Shown here one piece after another: positions 1-12,563 of a stretch of 64,000 bases of DNA. How positions within the stretch are numbered: the first letter of the stretch is position 1; each line of letters starts with the position of its first letter. A program made the position numbers and the translations under genes. The stretch is from contig JANAVB010023996.1 in assembly GCA_029216955.1 (NCBI GenBank), positions 18,553,242 through 18,617,241 of the forward strand, read 5' to 3'. Under the pieces are notes generated by a model. It searched no databases, had not been told where the DNA came from, and was given only the letters and a program-made list of their open reading frames with translations. Source of the DNA: Iris pallida. Taxonomy: Eukaryota > Streptophyta > Magnoliopsida > Asparagales > Iridaceae.

Positions 1-2458
1 TACGATGATTAGTTGTGCTGCTGCGCACCTGCGATTAGAGATAAGGAGTAGGTGTTAGAATGAGAGGATACTCAATCACTGTTAAAATTTCTTGAGAGAT
101 TCCTGGGACGACCCTTGAAAATCTTATTTTAACTTCGATTAGAAATATCTTTTTCTCTTGATTTGATTCACCCTTACTTCCTGTTATTGAATTTGATTTT
201 TGATAGATTATTGTTGAATTTTGAATCTTGATGTTAGTTGTTGAATTTGAGTTTGTATTTATATCTATATATATATATATACATCTTTTTGGAATTAAGG
301 TATAACATGATAACATACTTGATAAGGACAGTGAGAAAGGTAAAAGTCTACTTTATTTATAGAGTTTAGAATTTATCGCAGTCATATTTGCTAGCATGAC
401 AAGGACGTAGAGCATGATATAGATATACTTATCCTAGTTATGAAATCTAGATTTTCTTGCAGCCATACCGGGTGGCGTGGTAAAAATTCTAGATAACATG
501 ACTATAGGGTGTATACCTTCGTTATGGACTCTATTGTTTATTGCAGCTATGCTTACTGGCGTGGCAAAATTCTGACAACATAATTTCAGGAAGACGTGTA
601 TGGTATCAGATTTTATCTTAAATGGGTTCATTTCTTTTTAACAGTTGATGAAGAACATATTTTATTATTATTTCTTTCTTGCCATTATTTCTTGTATTAC
701 CATTTAAAAGAAAAACTGTCCTGATTACATCAATAACCTGTCTCATATCTAATTCTGTCAGCTATACTTTGAAACCCTTGAATCTTCATATCTTTTCACC
801 TTCAAAAGGTCAAGAAAGTAACGTAAATCATCTAACTCGGAAAAGACTTGATTTGTTATGTTATGATAATCTTGCTAGGGGTATAATATGATGGACCTTG
901 ATATAGGTTTGGGATAGAGATGCGACTGAATTTGAGGATAAAATCAAGAGAGTTATATTATTAATTTAGGAACAATCATACTTAGAGAAATCTTTTGGGT
1001 ATGAATAATTCATAGATGTATTTCATAACTGATGAGGATATTCGAGGTCAACTTAGTTTCGAGAACTTGGATAAATTTTGGTTATTGATTCTTGAGACGT
1101 TACACTTTAAGGCTATGATGTTAAATTTAGGAATTTAGTAATAGAGAAGAGATTTTAACTATATGCAATGATGATACGAAATTGAATAAGATGTTGTAAG
1201 AAATGGCTAGAAACAGAAAGAACGCAAGGATTTTGAGTTATATAAAATATAGAGATTTTGTGAAAATTTTAATTTCAGGAGAATAATATTGAAGGTGTAC
1301 GTTGAAGAAAATATGAAGGTTGAATTTATAATGAAGAATAAGTTTTGTAAGGCCTAGTAGGTTTAGATTTAAATAATACAGGGAGAGTAAATTGAATAAG
1401 TTCAAGGATTACATAAAACTTGATTTAGAGGCTTCGGATCCAATTCAGGACAAGGCAAACGAATTTAGATTTATGATGATTAAGTGGTCAGTTTTGATTC
1501 CTAGTAAGAAGGGTATGCTTCATGAATAATGTTTCGAAACTTAGAAATTTAGCCTATGGTGATCATGGCAAGGTCAAATCTTTATGACGAAAGGATATAA
1601 TTTTGGTGGTAGTCATACAAAGATTGATTTTTATATTGGGACTTGTGAGATAAAAATATGATTGGCAAATGATAAACTTGATAGTATCAGAGAGAGATGA
1701 TTAACTTGACTTTCCTATGAAATCTTTTCTCTTGTTTTCCCTTTAAAAGGAGAAATTTAACTTATTCCATATTTTTGAATCACCCTTTAAAAGTTTTCAA
1801 TATCACTGAATCCCAGCTCCCTTAATCACGACCAATCGACTTTGATCATCTTTTCTTATTATATTAATATCTTGGGTCGTACTCAATTGAATTAAATTTA
1901 ATTGTGACCTGAATCTCCATCCTTGTATGCTCATGCTCAGACTTCGATGACCTTGTACTCCATATTGTCCAAATCTTGATTTCCCAGAATTGATCAACTT
2001 AGATCGTATCGAGACTAAATTTTTTTTAATATATATTATGATTGGATTTCAATGCTATTGACTTTCGTTCTTTAAACTTTTGATTTTGATTTTTCTTTGA
2101 ATAGTACTCCTTTATAGATAATTACTAGTTATTTTTATTTTATTTTTGATAATTACCAGTTTTCATATTGGATGGTAGACTGCCTTACAGCCTTGATGAT
2201 ATGTTGTTTCTGTAACTTTTTCAGTTTAGCACCCAGATTGCTTGTATGTTTTGATATCCTATGACCGTGTTGGTTTAGCATGACTAGTATACCTAGATAA
2301 GACTTTCAACTGCCACCGTATGTCATGACCCTGTATGCCATTCTTTTAATTTGTATGATTTAGGTAAGTTCTGAGACCATGATTGTTGGGGACGAGACTC
2401 TAGAAGAAGTACGACCATCTTAATTTCGAAGACAAAATTCTTCTAAGGAGGGTAGACT
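1..2458 (+). mobile_element. Internal region of non-autonomous Tekay-derived element (family A copy 1)
   Basis: The first roughly 700 bases align by eye with the leader of the element at 31190-31858 and, inverted, with 14500-15190. Shared blocks include a run containing GATTCCTGGGACGACCCTT. The last 450 bases match the inverse of 13070-13500. No gag, protease, reverse transcriptase or integrase motif is visible in any frame, and the only open frames are short. This suggests a large non-autonomous derivative that would need enzymes from a relative. The leader resemblance places its 5' LTR just off the left edge. The middle part (about 700-2040) is AT-rich and holds nothing else I can identify. 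Confidence 0.7.
2443..2458 (+). other. Polypurine tract of family A copy 1
   Basis: The purine-rich run CTAAGGAGGGTAGACT lies directly before the LTR start TGTAACACCC. The same arrangement precedes the LTRs at 42264 and 60746. Such tracts prime plus-strand DNA synthesis in LTR retrotransposons, so this marks the start of a 3' LTR and shows that the element reads left to right. Confidence 0.75.
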
Positions 2459-3932
2459 TGTAACACCCACTTTTCTAACATGAGGGTAATTTTGAAATTT
2501 TATAATTTTGATTAATCAATAATAAGATTTAACTCATGTTATGATTTTTAGTAATTTTTAATTAATTTAAAACTATTTAAATATTGGAATATGATTTTGA
2601 TGATTAACTAGTGCAACCCTAGAATTGCTAATCCTATAGACTAACCATGACCATGGGAGCCTAGTCATGTGATTAGAATGTCATATTACTACTTTTTAGC
2701 CTAAGGATATTTTGGTCATTTTGACAATTTAGTGAAATTATGAATTGTATTAATTAAATATGTGCTAATTGTTAGGTTGAGACTTGACCTAGAATCTTAG
2801 CCTAATGTAGATTAGCCTTGAGCTTAGAGTCTTGATTAAGGTAAACTAGTAATGACAAGATTATTAGTATCAAGATAATTCTAGGAAAGATATTTACACT
2901 TAAGATATTTGTGAAAAAGAAAGCCTTATGACTAGTTGAACCAATAGGAAGGCTTAGAATTGGGTGGACAAGCCCTAGCCACTCATCTACATGTAAAACT
3001 AACCTTAATTCATCTAATGACCAGCCATCAAGTGCCCCCCACCTTCCTATAAAGAATCCTTAAGAAAAACCCTTGCCTCTTTTTACCTCTACATAGAACC
3101 CTAAGTGTTCTTCCCCAAATTAGAGAGCTTCCCTCTTTGATTTGATCTCCAAATCCTTACATCCCTCCACCAAAACTTCTATCCAACCTTCTCATACTAC
3201 AAAGGGAGGGTGCTAGCAAAGATTTGGAGCAAAGTGCAAGGAGGAGTGTCCTTTTTGGAAGATCTTCGTGTCGGAGCCGTGTCCTTGGGAGTATCATTGA
3301 GATTCCACTCCCAATAGGTAAAACCAACCCTCTAAATTAATTTTCTAGGCATATTAGTTAGTTTTGAATCCATAGGATCCACCCCGATGCATGTACCCCA
3401 TTTAGATTCAAATTTGAGGCCATTTGGAGCTCTCTTGAGGATTTTAGATATGTGTTTTGTGTATTACTTGATAGATCCCAAATTAGGACACCCCATGTGT
3501 ATGTATGTATGCTAATAGTTTAAATAGATATTTAAATTCAGTTTTAGGATAGTTAGAATGATTTTTATTTGGATACCTATGTTGGTATCCAAGTATCTTA
3601 GCCTACATGTGTTTCTTTTGTCCAAAACAACTCAAATTCGTCATAAAATTTATCCACGTTTTTATTAACCAAAGCAAATTAGAAATATCATAACTTTTAG
3701 CTTAGAACTCTGATTTATCTCCCATTTTTTTTAAAAGAACTGTATCGAAGTTAGCTTTCCAAATATATATTTTAATAAGCCAAATTCGTTCTGAAACGTT
3801 CTGTAAAATTATTTGAGTGTCAGCTGTATGAAAGACGAACGCGTTTCGGTGTTTTTGCGATTCCGGGAGCTTTCGGACACGAAAATGAGATCCGTTTGAA
3901 GTTTCGGAAAGCTAACACAAAGGGCTACGACA
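2459..3932 (+). repeat. 3' LTR of family A copy 1, first part
   Basis: The LTR starts with TGTAACACCC right after the polypurine tract. It contains a stretch (about 3600-3915) that is the inverse of 11180-11480 and 17500-17790 in copy 2, including the block around AACGCGTTTCGGTGTTTTTG. It is cut at 3932 by Copia-1 and resumes after 21065. The joined LTR is about 4.25 kb, typical of Tekay/Del elements. Confidence 0.8.
3928..3932. other. Target-site duplication CGACA (left copy) of Copia-1
   Basis: CGACA directly precedes the Copia-1 LTR and is repeated at 21061-21065 directly after its other LTR. The flanking LTR sequence of family A then continues in register. This shows that one insertion spans 3933-21060. 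Confidence 0.9.
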
Positions 3933-4260
3933 TGTTGGTGCTTTCATTACATAGAGAGAGCTTGCTCTCAACATTCCTTGTAAAAGTTTAGTCCCACATC
4001 GAAAATGCACCATGAGTTATCTCAACATATATACTTGGTTGTGTTGTTGAGAGATGCACATGGGGTGGTGACCCTAAGGAGGGAACCATGTGGGTGATTT
4101 TAATAGGAGGTAAGAATAAGGCTCCAAGGATTAAGCATTAATACTTTTGTCATTCTCTTGGATTAATTCCATTTCAGAATCAGACTCGGACTTGGGCTCG
4201 GGCTCATGATGCGTAATGTGGCATTTTGTTGGCGCACTTTGCACTTAGCACGTCAGTAGT

Positions 4261-4361
4261 CATGCGGCTCATATGCGGCCATGCGGCTCGTGTGGTCCAT
4301 GCGGTCCATGTGGCCCATGAGGCTCATGAGGCCCATGAGGCCATGCGGCATATGCGGCCAG
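4261..4361 (+). repeat. Degenerate ATGCGGCTC tandem array in Copia-1 5' LTR
   Basis: About ten contiguous units of 9-10 bp vary around CATGCGGCTC, such as CATGCGGTC, CATGTGGCC and CATGAGGCT. Five units keep an exact ATGCGGC. They lie upstream of the TATA-like run at 4588. The same motif recurs in the other LTR and in the unrelated LTR at 61973-63194. A regulatory role is only inferred. Confidence 0.75.
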
Positions 4362-4442
4362 GCAGCTGCTGCTGCTTCCGCATGGAAGGCTCCGCTGACT
4401 GTGCAGGCTACAAGTCAGTTATGGAAAGAATGATTCAATGCG

Positions 4443-4541
4443 ATTAATTTTATTGCCATCTTTGTGGGATTTGAATTAATTTCATTGCCATCTTTGTGGG
4501 ATTTGAATTAATTTCGTTGCTATCTTTGTGGTATTTGATTC
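4443..4541 (+). repeat. Three 32-bp direct repeats in Copia-1 5' LTR
   Basis: Units starting ATTAATTT and ending GGGATTTGA begin at 4443, 4475 and 4507. The other LTR has only two units (from 20491). On both sides lie near-inverted copies of AGTTATGGAAAGA and TCTTTCCATAACT, so the block could fold into a stem with the repeats in its loop. Confidence 0.8.
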
Positions 4542-4587
4542 AATCTTTCCATAACTGAAGCGGTAGCTAGGGTTTCCACCCTCTCTC

Positions 4588-4595
4588 TATATATA
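4588..4595 (+). promoter_or_regulatory. Possible TATA box of Copia-1 5' LTR
   Basis: TATATATA follows a CT-rich stretch and lies about 450 bases before the LTR end, downstream of the repeat arrays. This fits a U3 promoter. In the 3' LTR the matching site reads TAAATATA (20604-20611). Confidence 0.45.
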
Positions 4596-5069
4596 CTATC
4601 TTCTGGCCTCCTTATTGGAGGACTACGAAATTTATAAGTCAGAAAAGAGAGAGAGAGGGAGCTGCTGCCGCCATTGTAAGTCCATCCGAGGAGTCAGAAC
4701 AGAGGTGACTTCGAGCGTTCCACAAGTTCTTCAACTTGCTGGTTCCTGAAAGCAATTCGTGTGGGGCAAATCTTGCTTTGAGCAATGGCGTTTTGACACC
4801 CCAGCAACTTTTCTTCATCTCATCTTTCTCTAGATTATTGTAACTCGTTCTGTCCCAATTGCAACACGTTTGCAAGGAAGAACGAGAGATCTTCTCTTCT
4901 CTATTTTCCTCCTTTATATTATAATCTGGCAATTTGGTTTTTTGTATCATCGTAGATCTGGAGTTTGATAACTGCAAAGTTATTGTGTGACTCTCAGATC
5001 TCGATTGTATCAGTTTTTCATCTTTGGTCAAGTCCCAGGACTAACAATCTCAAAGCAAGATCCTTGTAG

Positions 5070-5974
5070 ATGAAAAACATTAATGCTTCGCTCGTCCAAT
5101 CGGACTATTGCAAGTTGGAAAAGTTCGATGGAGAGCATTATCATGTCTGGAAGAGGAAGGTTTATCTAACTCTTCAACTCAAAGACGTTGATCATGTACT
5201 GTTGAGGAAGAACCTTTTATTCCAGACACTGGGTCTACTGTCGCAATCAATACGGCTACCAAACTCCAGGCCAAATGGAGAAGAGAAAATAACTTCTGTA
5301 GGCTTCTCATCCTGAATGCTATGGAGGATTCCCTAACAGAATCCTACTCGAAGAAGGAATTTGTCAGAGACATATGGGAGTCTATGGAAAAACTGTATGA
5401 AGAAGACAGGAACAGGTGCAAGATGTTTGTGGTTAAAAAATATCACAAATTTCTCTTTGCGGACGAGAAGTCCATGTTGCCACAGGTGAAGGAATTTCTG
5501 AAACTGCGTCAAAAACTGGAAGACGAAGAGATGCCCCTTCCCGATAAGTTTGTCGTTGGAGAGATCGTCTCAAAACTTCCTGCTGGATAGAGTACCTTCT
5601 ATGCAAGGATGCTCAGAAAGAAGCTAGACATTAGCTTGGGAGATCTACTTCAAGAGATCCATGTTGAGGACGAGATGTGTTCCCAACAGAAGATGGACAC
5701 TCTGTCCAAACAGTTGGCTAAGGCCAATCTAGTGCAGACGAGAGATCCCAAGGAGAAGTAGGTGGCTTCTCATCTCAAGAAGAAGGACTTCACTAATCTA
5801 AAAGTGAAAGGTCCTTCATTCAAGCAACAGAAGTCCAAGTCCCACGTGACTTGTTTCAATTGTGGCAAGAAAGGCCACTACAAGAGTGAATACAGATCCA
5901 TGCCTAAACAATCAGAGAAAGGTGAGCCTAGTAAGGTTTCATTGGTTTCTAACATTGTTGCTATCATCGCATAG
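5070..5974 (+). pseudogene. gag: Copia-1 gag, broken
   Basis: This encoded the capsid/nucleocapsid polyprotein that packages the element's RNA in the cytoplasm. The ATG at 5070 is the first after the LTR. It opens a frame with the copia gag signature of a Y-x-x-W-type core (HYHVWKRK), followed by a helical capsid region. A frameshift lies near 5210-5230, and in-frame TAG stops are at 5588, 5759 and 5972. The nucleocapsid zinc knuckle near 5850-5895 (CFNCGKKGHYKSEY) has tyrosine where the last cysteine is expected, so zinc binding is probably lost. The frame leads straight into the protease region, so the ancestor had a single gag-pol frame. Confidence 0.85.
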
Positions 5975-8896
5975 GTCACAACTGTAGGGGTTGACTCTGA
6001 CTGGTGGATAGACACTGGTGCGACTTGCCATGTCTGTTCTGGCAAGAAATGGTTCGTCACGTACCAGCCGATATCTGAGAAGGTTGTCATGGCGAACCAG
6101 GCCCAAGCTGAAGTTCTGGGGATCGAGACTGTGGAGCTGAAACTCACTTATGGGAACACTCTGATGCTTCAAGGTGTGAAGCATGTTCCGGTGATTGCCA
6201 AGAAACTGATCACTGGGAGCCTGCTCTGCAACGCAGGCTTGAGGATGGACATCAATGCTGGTCAGATGGTGATGTCCAAAAAAGGGAACATACTTTGGGA
6301 AGAAACCGAAGGAATGTTTAAAATTCAGCTTGTCAACCAGTTTAATGACATTAATGCAGTTGCATTTTCTGATTTTTCTCTTGAGTTGTGGCATAATAGG
6401 CTAGGACATGTTCACTGTAAAAGAATTAACAAAATGTCCAGTCTAGGACTTATCTCAAATGTGGGGGTAAGGTGGAGAAGTGTGAAGTGTGTGCTCAGAC
6501 GAAGATCACAAGGAAACCCTTTCATCGGGTCAATCGAAGCACAGATCTTCTGGAGTTGGTGCACTCCGATATCTATGACTTCAAACATTTCTCCACGAAG
6601 GCCGGGATGAAGTATTTCATAACCTTCATCGACGACTTCTCAAAATATGCGTTCGTCTATTTGCTCAAGACTAAAAACGAAGCTTTCGAAAAGTTCAGAG
6701 AGTTCAGGGCCGAAGCTGAACGGCAGATTGGACAACAACTCAAGAGGTTGAGAAGTGATCGAGGTGGGGAGTACAGGTCTCATGACTTCTCATCGTTCTG
6801 CAAAGAACATGGAATCATATGCGAAACTACTGCTCCATATTCTCCTCAATCCAACGGAGTAGCAGAGAGGAAGAACCGAACATTAACAGAAATGATGAAT
6901 TTAATGCTGCTTACTGCAGGTCTTCCAAAATGCTACTGGAGAGAAGCTGCATTAACGGCCACTTTCATTTTGAATAGAGTGCCATATGCAACTTCGGACG
7001 TAACTCCTCATGAACTCTGGTTCAAAGTTAGACCAAACTTGAATGTTATTCGAGTGTGGGGGTATCTGGCATATGTGAAGCTCCCAGATCTGAAGATTCA
7101 GAAGCTGGGGACAAGGACTACGAAGGCGATCTTCTTAGGGTATGCCGAGAAGAGTGATGCTCGGAGATTTCTTGATATTGAGCCAAATCATATCATCGAA
7201 TCTCGTGATGCTGAATACTTTGAAGACAAGTTTGCAAAAGATAAAAACATTGTTCTTTCGGACATTCCAGAAAATGATGTAGGTGCAAATGAGACTGAAA
7301 TCTCATATGGGCCAGTAGTCCAAGAAGAAGCTGTTGTTGATGAAACAACTCTTACACTAGAACTCACAGAGCCGTCAGCAAAGCGAGCGAGGAGACCTAA
7401 AGACTTCGGAGATGACTTTGTCATCTATCATGTGGAAGCAGATCCGCTTACCTATGATGAGGCGATGAAGACCAGAGATGCTATCTTCTGGAAGGAGGCA
7501 GTGAATGACGAGTTTGACTCTATCACCTCCAATAACACATGGGTGTTGGTAGATCTACCTGAAGGAGAAAAGCCCATCGGATGTAAATGGATCTTCAAGA
7601 AGAAGATGAAGGCAGATGGAACTATTGACAAGTTCAAGGCTAGGCTGGTAGCCAAGGGATTTTCTCAGAAACAAGGGATAGACTACTTTGACACGTACGC
7701 TCCAGTAGCTCGGATGACCACCATCAGGATGTTAATCGCTCTAGCAGCTATACATAAGTTGGTGATACATCAGATGGATGTAAAGACAGCATTCCTGACT
7801 GGGAGCTGACCGAAGAGATTTACATACAATAGCCAGATGGATTTGTCGTCAAATGTCTTGAAGACAAAGTCTGCAAGTTGGTGAAATCATTGTATGGTTT
7901 GAAGCAAGCTCCCAAGATGTGGCATGAGAAGTTTGACAAAGTTATTAGGTCAAACGGCTACAGAGTCAGCAAGACGGATAAATGTGTTTACACAAAGTTC
8001 GCTGATGGAAGATGAGTCATCGTTTGTCTATACGTGGACGACATGCTAATCCTAGGGACGGATATAGGCTGTGTCACGGAGACAAAGAAGTTCCTCTCAA
8101 CCAAGTTCAGTATGAAGGACTTGGGGGATGCAGATGTCATCTTGGGCATAAAGATCATCCGGACAGACACTGGAATAGCGCTATCACAATCTCACTATAT
8201 TGAGAAAATGCTCACACGCTATGGGTATAAGGATCTTCCAGGGATCGATACGCCATACATGTATGATCAGAAGCTGAAGCCAAACTCGAGGGAAAGCGTC
8301 AGGCAGCTGGAGTATTCTAGCATTATCGGAAGTTTGATGTACGCAACCACTGCCACAAGGCCTGACATAGCTTTCGTCGTGGGAATGCTGAGTCAGTTCA
8401 CAAACAACCCAGGGATTGAGCACTGGAAAGCTGTGAAGCGGGTGATGAGATATCTCAAGAAGACTCAGAGGTGGAAGGCTGCAGTGATGCTAGCTGGTGT
8501 TCAGAGGTGGAAAGAGAGAGATCCACAGGTAGATATGTCTTTTCCTTGGGTGGAGCTGCTATATCATGGAAGTCGAAGAAGCGGACTATACTCTCTCGTT
8601 CCTCCATGGAATCTGAATTCTATGCATTTGAAACTACAGTAGATGAAGCAGAATGGCTTCGAAAGCTCATATATGATCTTCCAGTGGTTGGGGCTCAGAT
8701 ACCGGCGATATCGATATACTATGACAACCAGGCGACTGCGACGGTGGCACCAAATGACCTCTTCAACGGGAAGAAGAGGACTGTGTGGTTGAAGCACAGG
8801 GCAGTACATGATCTTATCAAAAGAGGTATAATTACAGTAATTGATGTTCGGAGTCAGGAGAACCTGGCAGATCCATTCACAAAGGGCCTCAAGCGC
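5975..8896 (+). pseudogene. pol: Copia-1 pol (protease, integrase, reverse transcriptase, RNase H), broken
   Basis: Pol processes the polyprotein, copies RNA to DNA and integrates it. In order I see the protease motif (WWIDTGATCH, near 6005), the GAG-pre-integrase motif (LWHNRLGH, near 6390), the integrase core (LVHSDIY, SDRGGEY and NGVAERKNR, 6550-6890), reverse transcriptase (WIFKKKMKADG near 7590 and YVDDML near 8031) and RNase H (SDASW near 8480, ending FTKGLKR). Frame changes fall near 6466, 7805 and 8470, the last with probable loss of some residues. TAG near 7829 and TGA near 8013 are further breaks. The final codons are cut by the insertion at 8897, and the frame resumes at 18812 with an immediate TAG. 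The longest open stretch is 6472-7809. Confidence 0.9.
8892..8896. other. Target-site duplication AGCGC (left copy) of family A copy 2
   Basis: AGCGC directly precedes the LTR start at 8897 and is repeated at 18807-18811 directly after the LTR end. Copia-1 pol then resumes in register. Confidence 0.9.
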
Positions 8897-10232
8897 TGTC
8901 ACGACCCACACCCTAGAGTAAGGGCACGAGACGTGGGTACGTCCAGCCTACGCCGCAGTGTCGGCGGTTGAACGCTGTCCTAGGTTAAACATCTAACAAA
9001 ATAAAGGTACCTGTACAGTATATACTCTCCGAATGGAGGTGACATAGCAGATACAGTCTCAATCACATCTAAGGTAGAGCATGATAAAGATAGATAAAAC
9101 ATGAAATCCAAAAGAGATACAGCAGATAGAAGTCTAAGTGTCTAAGATACACAAACCCAGAAATACATCTCAAAGCTCAAATACAGTAATCCATAAATAC
9201 AACTCAAGACAACTGAAAATAAACTATGAGCAAAACCCTAGCTATCTATGCAACCTCTACTGTGTCTCCTCTAGGCTAGCAGGCAACCTCCAGGCTATCT
9301 GTAAAATTTATCAACAGGTCCAGTCAGGACAGGAACGAGCACAATCTCATCTAGAAAACCCAAGTAAATGACAGAGAACTATAAAGCCGTTATAGATAGT
9401 TGTATTGATGAATATGGCAGTTTATATTCAGGTGATGGTAAGAAAGACAGATAAAGTGCAAGGAAAGTAAATAACTAAACAAGAGAAGAATCATAGCAAT
9501 GAAGACTGTAAAAATAGAACTAGCTGAACCAGGGTAATAAGATATAAAGTCCAGACAGCAATGTAGACAAGTATAACTCCAATGTAAGTCCAGTACAAGA
9601 TGAATCTAATACAAGATGAATCCAGTAAGGGACGATTCCAGTTATAGTGATCAATGATTCCAGGGTAAGTCCAGCCTATACTCTAGCAGTGTGTTTTAAA
9701 ATACCGAGATCGACATGTAAACGGCTATGGGTAATCCGGCACATCACACACCTGGCCGGGTGTGAGATGGCTATCTTTCCAGTTTGATTCCAGCATAGGG
9801 GTGATTCCAGAATTAGGGTATGTCTACATGTCTTACTCTAGTATTTCCCCTCCCAGCAAGTGAATCCAGAAATCCGACACAATAATTCAAGATGAGTCCA
9901 GCCAGTAATATGATGGTACCAGTAAATGATTCCAGAATGATTTCAGTAATAGAGGCCAGATAATAAATGTGTGTCGTATACATGAATCCAGAATATCCAT
10001 ACGTGTTGTGACAGAGAATCGCATACAACTATCTAGAACTGAAGTACAGTAATTGACAAGTAAATGAGAGAACTATCAGAGAATGTACTCGCCTGCTATC
10101 TGAATGTCCAAAGGAAATATACTGTCCGAGGAGAGGTGTCTGGCTCCTATTTAGAACAGCACAAGTCACAACAAGTCCAAAATGGTAAAATAAAGCTCTA
10201 CTATGCATTCTACATGATTGTAGGTCATTCTA

Positions 10233-10278
10233 GGTCAAAGTCAACTCTTGGTCAACTCTGGTCAACCGTACTAGTCAA
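10233..10278 (-). promoter_or_regulatory. W-box array in family A copy 2 3' LTR
   Basis: Five TTGAC[C/T] motifs occur on the minus strand (element sense) within 46 bases. A matching array of four lies at 16555-16600 in the other LTR. TTGAC[C/T] is the established WRKY-factor binding site. Induction by stress is an inference. Confidence 0.55.
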
Positions 10279-11533
10279 ACTAGGTTAACTAGGCAGTACT
10301 AGGTCTAAACCTAGACTAACAAGTCTCATTAGGCCTATCCAAGCCTAGACTATCACTCACACAAAATCACAAAGCTACACAAGTTATCAAACACACATTA
10401 CATATATATTCATATATATTTTTATTACAAGCAAAGAGCATAAAGACAAGGAGTGAGTGATACATGAATGTGGATATGGCAATGTGTACATAGAAGTACA
10501 ATGTGTTCACGTATGAGGATGTTATGTTAGAAGGATAACATTTAGCAAGGGTTCATTGTGTCACATAGAAGAAATTACATGTAAAGCGTAGGTTTAGCAT
10601 GTGTGTGTGTGGATGTTAATCATATCAAAAGGGTTTATTTATACGTCTAAGGGTTTACTCATAATAGTAAGTAGGTTTTATGTGTATTCATGCTTGGGGT
10701 TACTGTCAACATGTAGAAGGGGGTTTTAACATATGAACATGGTGCTAAGTGCTAATATGGCATCATACATTCTTATCATGTTGGCATTCATATATAGCAT
10801 ACATTCATACTTGATTACGTTACTTACTTACATATGGATACTTGCATACATGTTTCAATACCTTGCATTACCCACATGCTTTCATTTCATCCATTCATTC
10901 ATGCATTGCATTGCATTACATTCATTCATTCATTCACTCATGCACCTATACATACATATTTGAATACATTATATACTTTCATACATTACATCATTTATGC
11001 ATACTCTATATTATATTACATTCTCTTAACACACACACATATATATATACACATGTATACATACATATTTGTACATACAAGGATACACAAAATGCATATG
11101 TCGTATAGTAATCTTCTACTTAAAATCAATACTGTACAAATTAAGCATTCATTAAATTCTAGGATTAAAGTATGTTATAGATCTTTGTGTTAGCTTTCCG
11201 AAACTTTAAACGGATCACATTTTCGCATCCGAAAGCTCCCGAAATTGCAAAAACACCGAAACGCGTTCGTTTTTCGTACAACTGACACTCAAATAATTTT
11301 ACAGAAAGTTTTAGAACGTATTTGGCTTATTAAAATATATATTTGGAAAGCTAACTTCGATACGGTTCTTTTAAAAAAACGGAGATAAATTGGAGTTTTA
11401 AGCTAAAAGTTATGACATTTCTAAGTTGCTATTGCTACTAAAAACGTGGATAAATATTATGACGAATTTAGGTAGTTTGAGACAAAAGAAACACAAGTAT
11501 ATAACATAATATATCAAGAACTCGCTCTCTACA

Positions 11534-11535
<2 letters not shown>

Positions 11536-11622
<87 letters not shown>
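11536..11622. repeat. (AT)n microsatellite
   Basis: This is an uninterrupted AT dinucleotide run of about 43 units inside the LTR. The partner LTR has only about nine units at 17844-17862, so the run changed length after insertion. Confidence 0.95.
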
Positions 11623-11626
<4 letters not shown>

Positions 11627-12563
11627 CACTATAGAACACATCTCCAATACAAAAATATGAGATTAAACATGTAATAATTCATTCATACATAACAACAACA
11701 CATAGTGTGTCCAAATTTAGGGTTTTTCCACATGGACACAACCAACACAAATGACACTCCTATGACCTCCAAATGGACACGAAATAGACACAAACGGAGA
11801 TACAACCATGGAGGTCATTCCTATGGGTTCAAAATATTCCTATATGCATGTAGGGATAGATTAGAGGAGAGATTATACCTTCCGGAAGAGAGATTCAAAG
11901 GAAAATCCTTCCGACACGACACCGACACGTAGAGATTCTAAAAGGACACGAACGAGCTCCGAATCCTCCCAAACTTGGCTAACACCCTCTAACCATGGAG
12001 TAGAGAAGAAATAAAGAAGATTTGGTGGAAGAAGGGGTTGATTTGGAGATGAAATCAATGGAGGTTCATCTCTAAATTAATTTGGGGAAGAACAAGAGAG
12101 AGAAAGTGGATGAAAACAAATGAATGAAGGAGTGACTCACTCCTTATCCCCCCATAGGTGGCTGCCCAAAAATGGTGAGGTGTCCTCTATCTGAATGTCC
12201 AAAATGCCCTCCACTAATCTATTTGATTTAAATTAGAAATGGGTTAAAGGTTGAGGTCAATTTAGTCTAGTTTTAAGTCTCTAATTAAACTAAACCTATC
12301 CATAAATAATTAGTCTAACTACTAACTAAAATTAATATCATGTGGACTAAAATTAATATCATGTGGGCTATGCCTAATTAGTGTGTGGGTCCCACTAGAG
12401 TCAAACTACACCCCGGGTCCCCGTTTCAAGTCGGATTGAGTTGAAATTCGAACCCGACTCAAATAACCCCAAAATAATATCATAAATAATAAAATAAATT
12501 TTAAAAATATTCAAAAATGTAAAATGATAAAAATACCCCTGTTTCTAAAATCTGGAGGTGACA

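Larger units (their letters stand above)
3933..5046 (+). repeat. 5' LTR of Copia-1
   Basis: The LTR begins TGTTGGTGC and ends GGACTAACA. It matches 19935-21060 over its whole length. It carries a degenerate ATGCGGC array, three 32-bp direct repeats and a TATA-like run, all upstream of a long leader. No standard TGG-type primer site follows; the next bases are ATCTCAAAGC. A copia-type internal tRNA primer is possible but unproven. Confidence 0.88.
8897..12563 (-). repeat. 3' LTR of family A copy 2
   Basis: On the + strand it runs TGTCACGACCC to GGTGACA. It matches 15219-18806 throughout. The main difference is a longer AT run (11536-11622 against 17844-17862). The terminal inverted motif TGTCAC/GTGACA and the block GACGTGGGTA match the ends of the other Tekay LTRs in this window. 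Confidence 0.88.
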
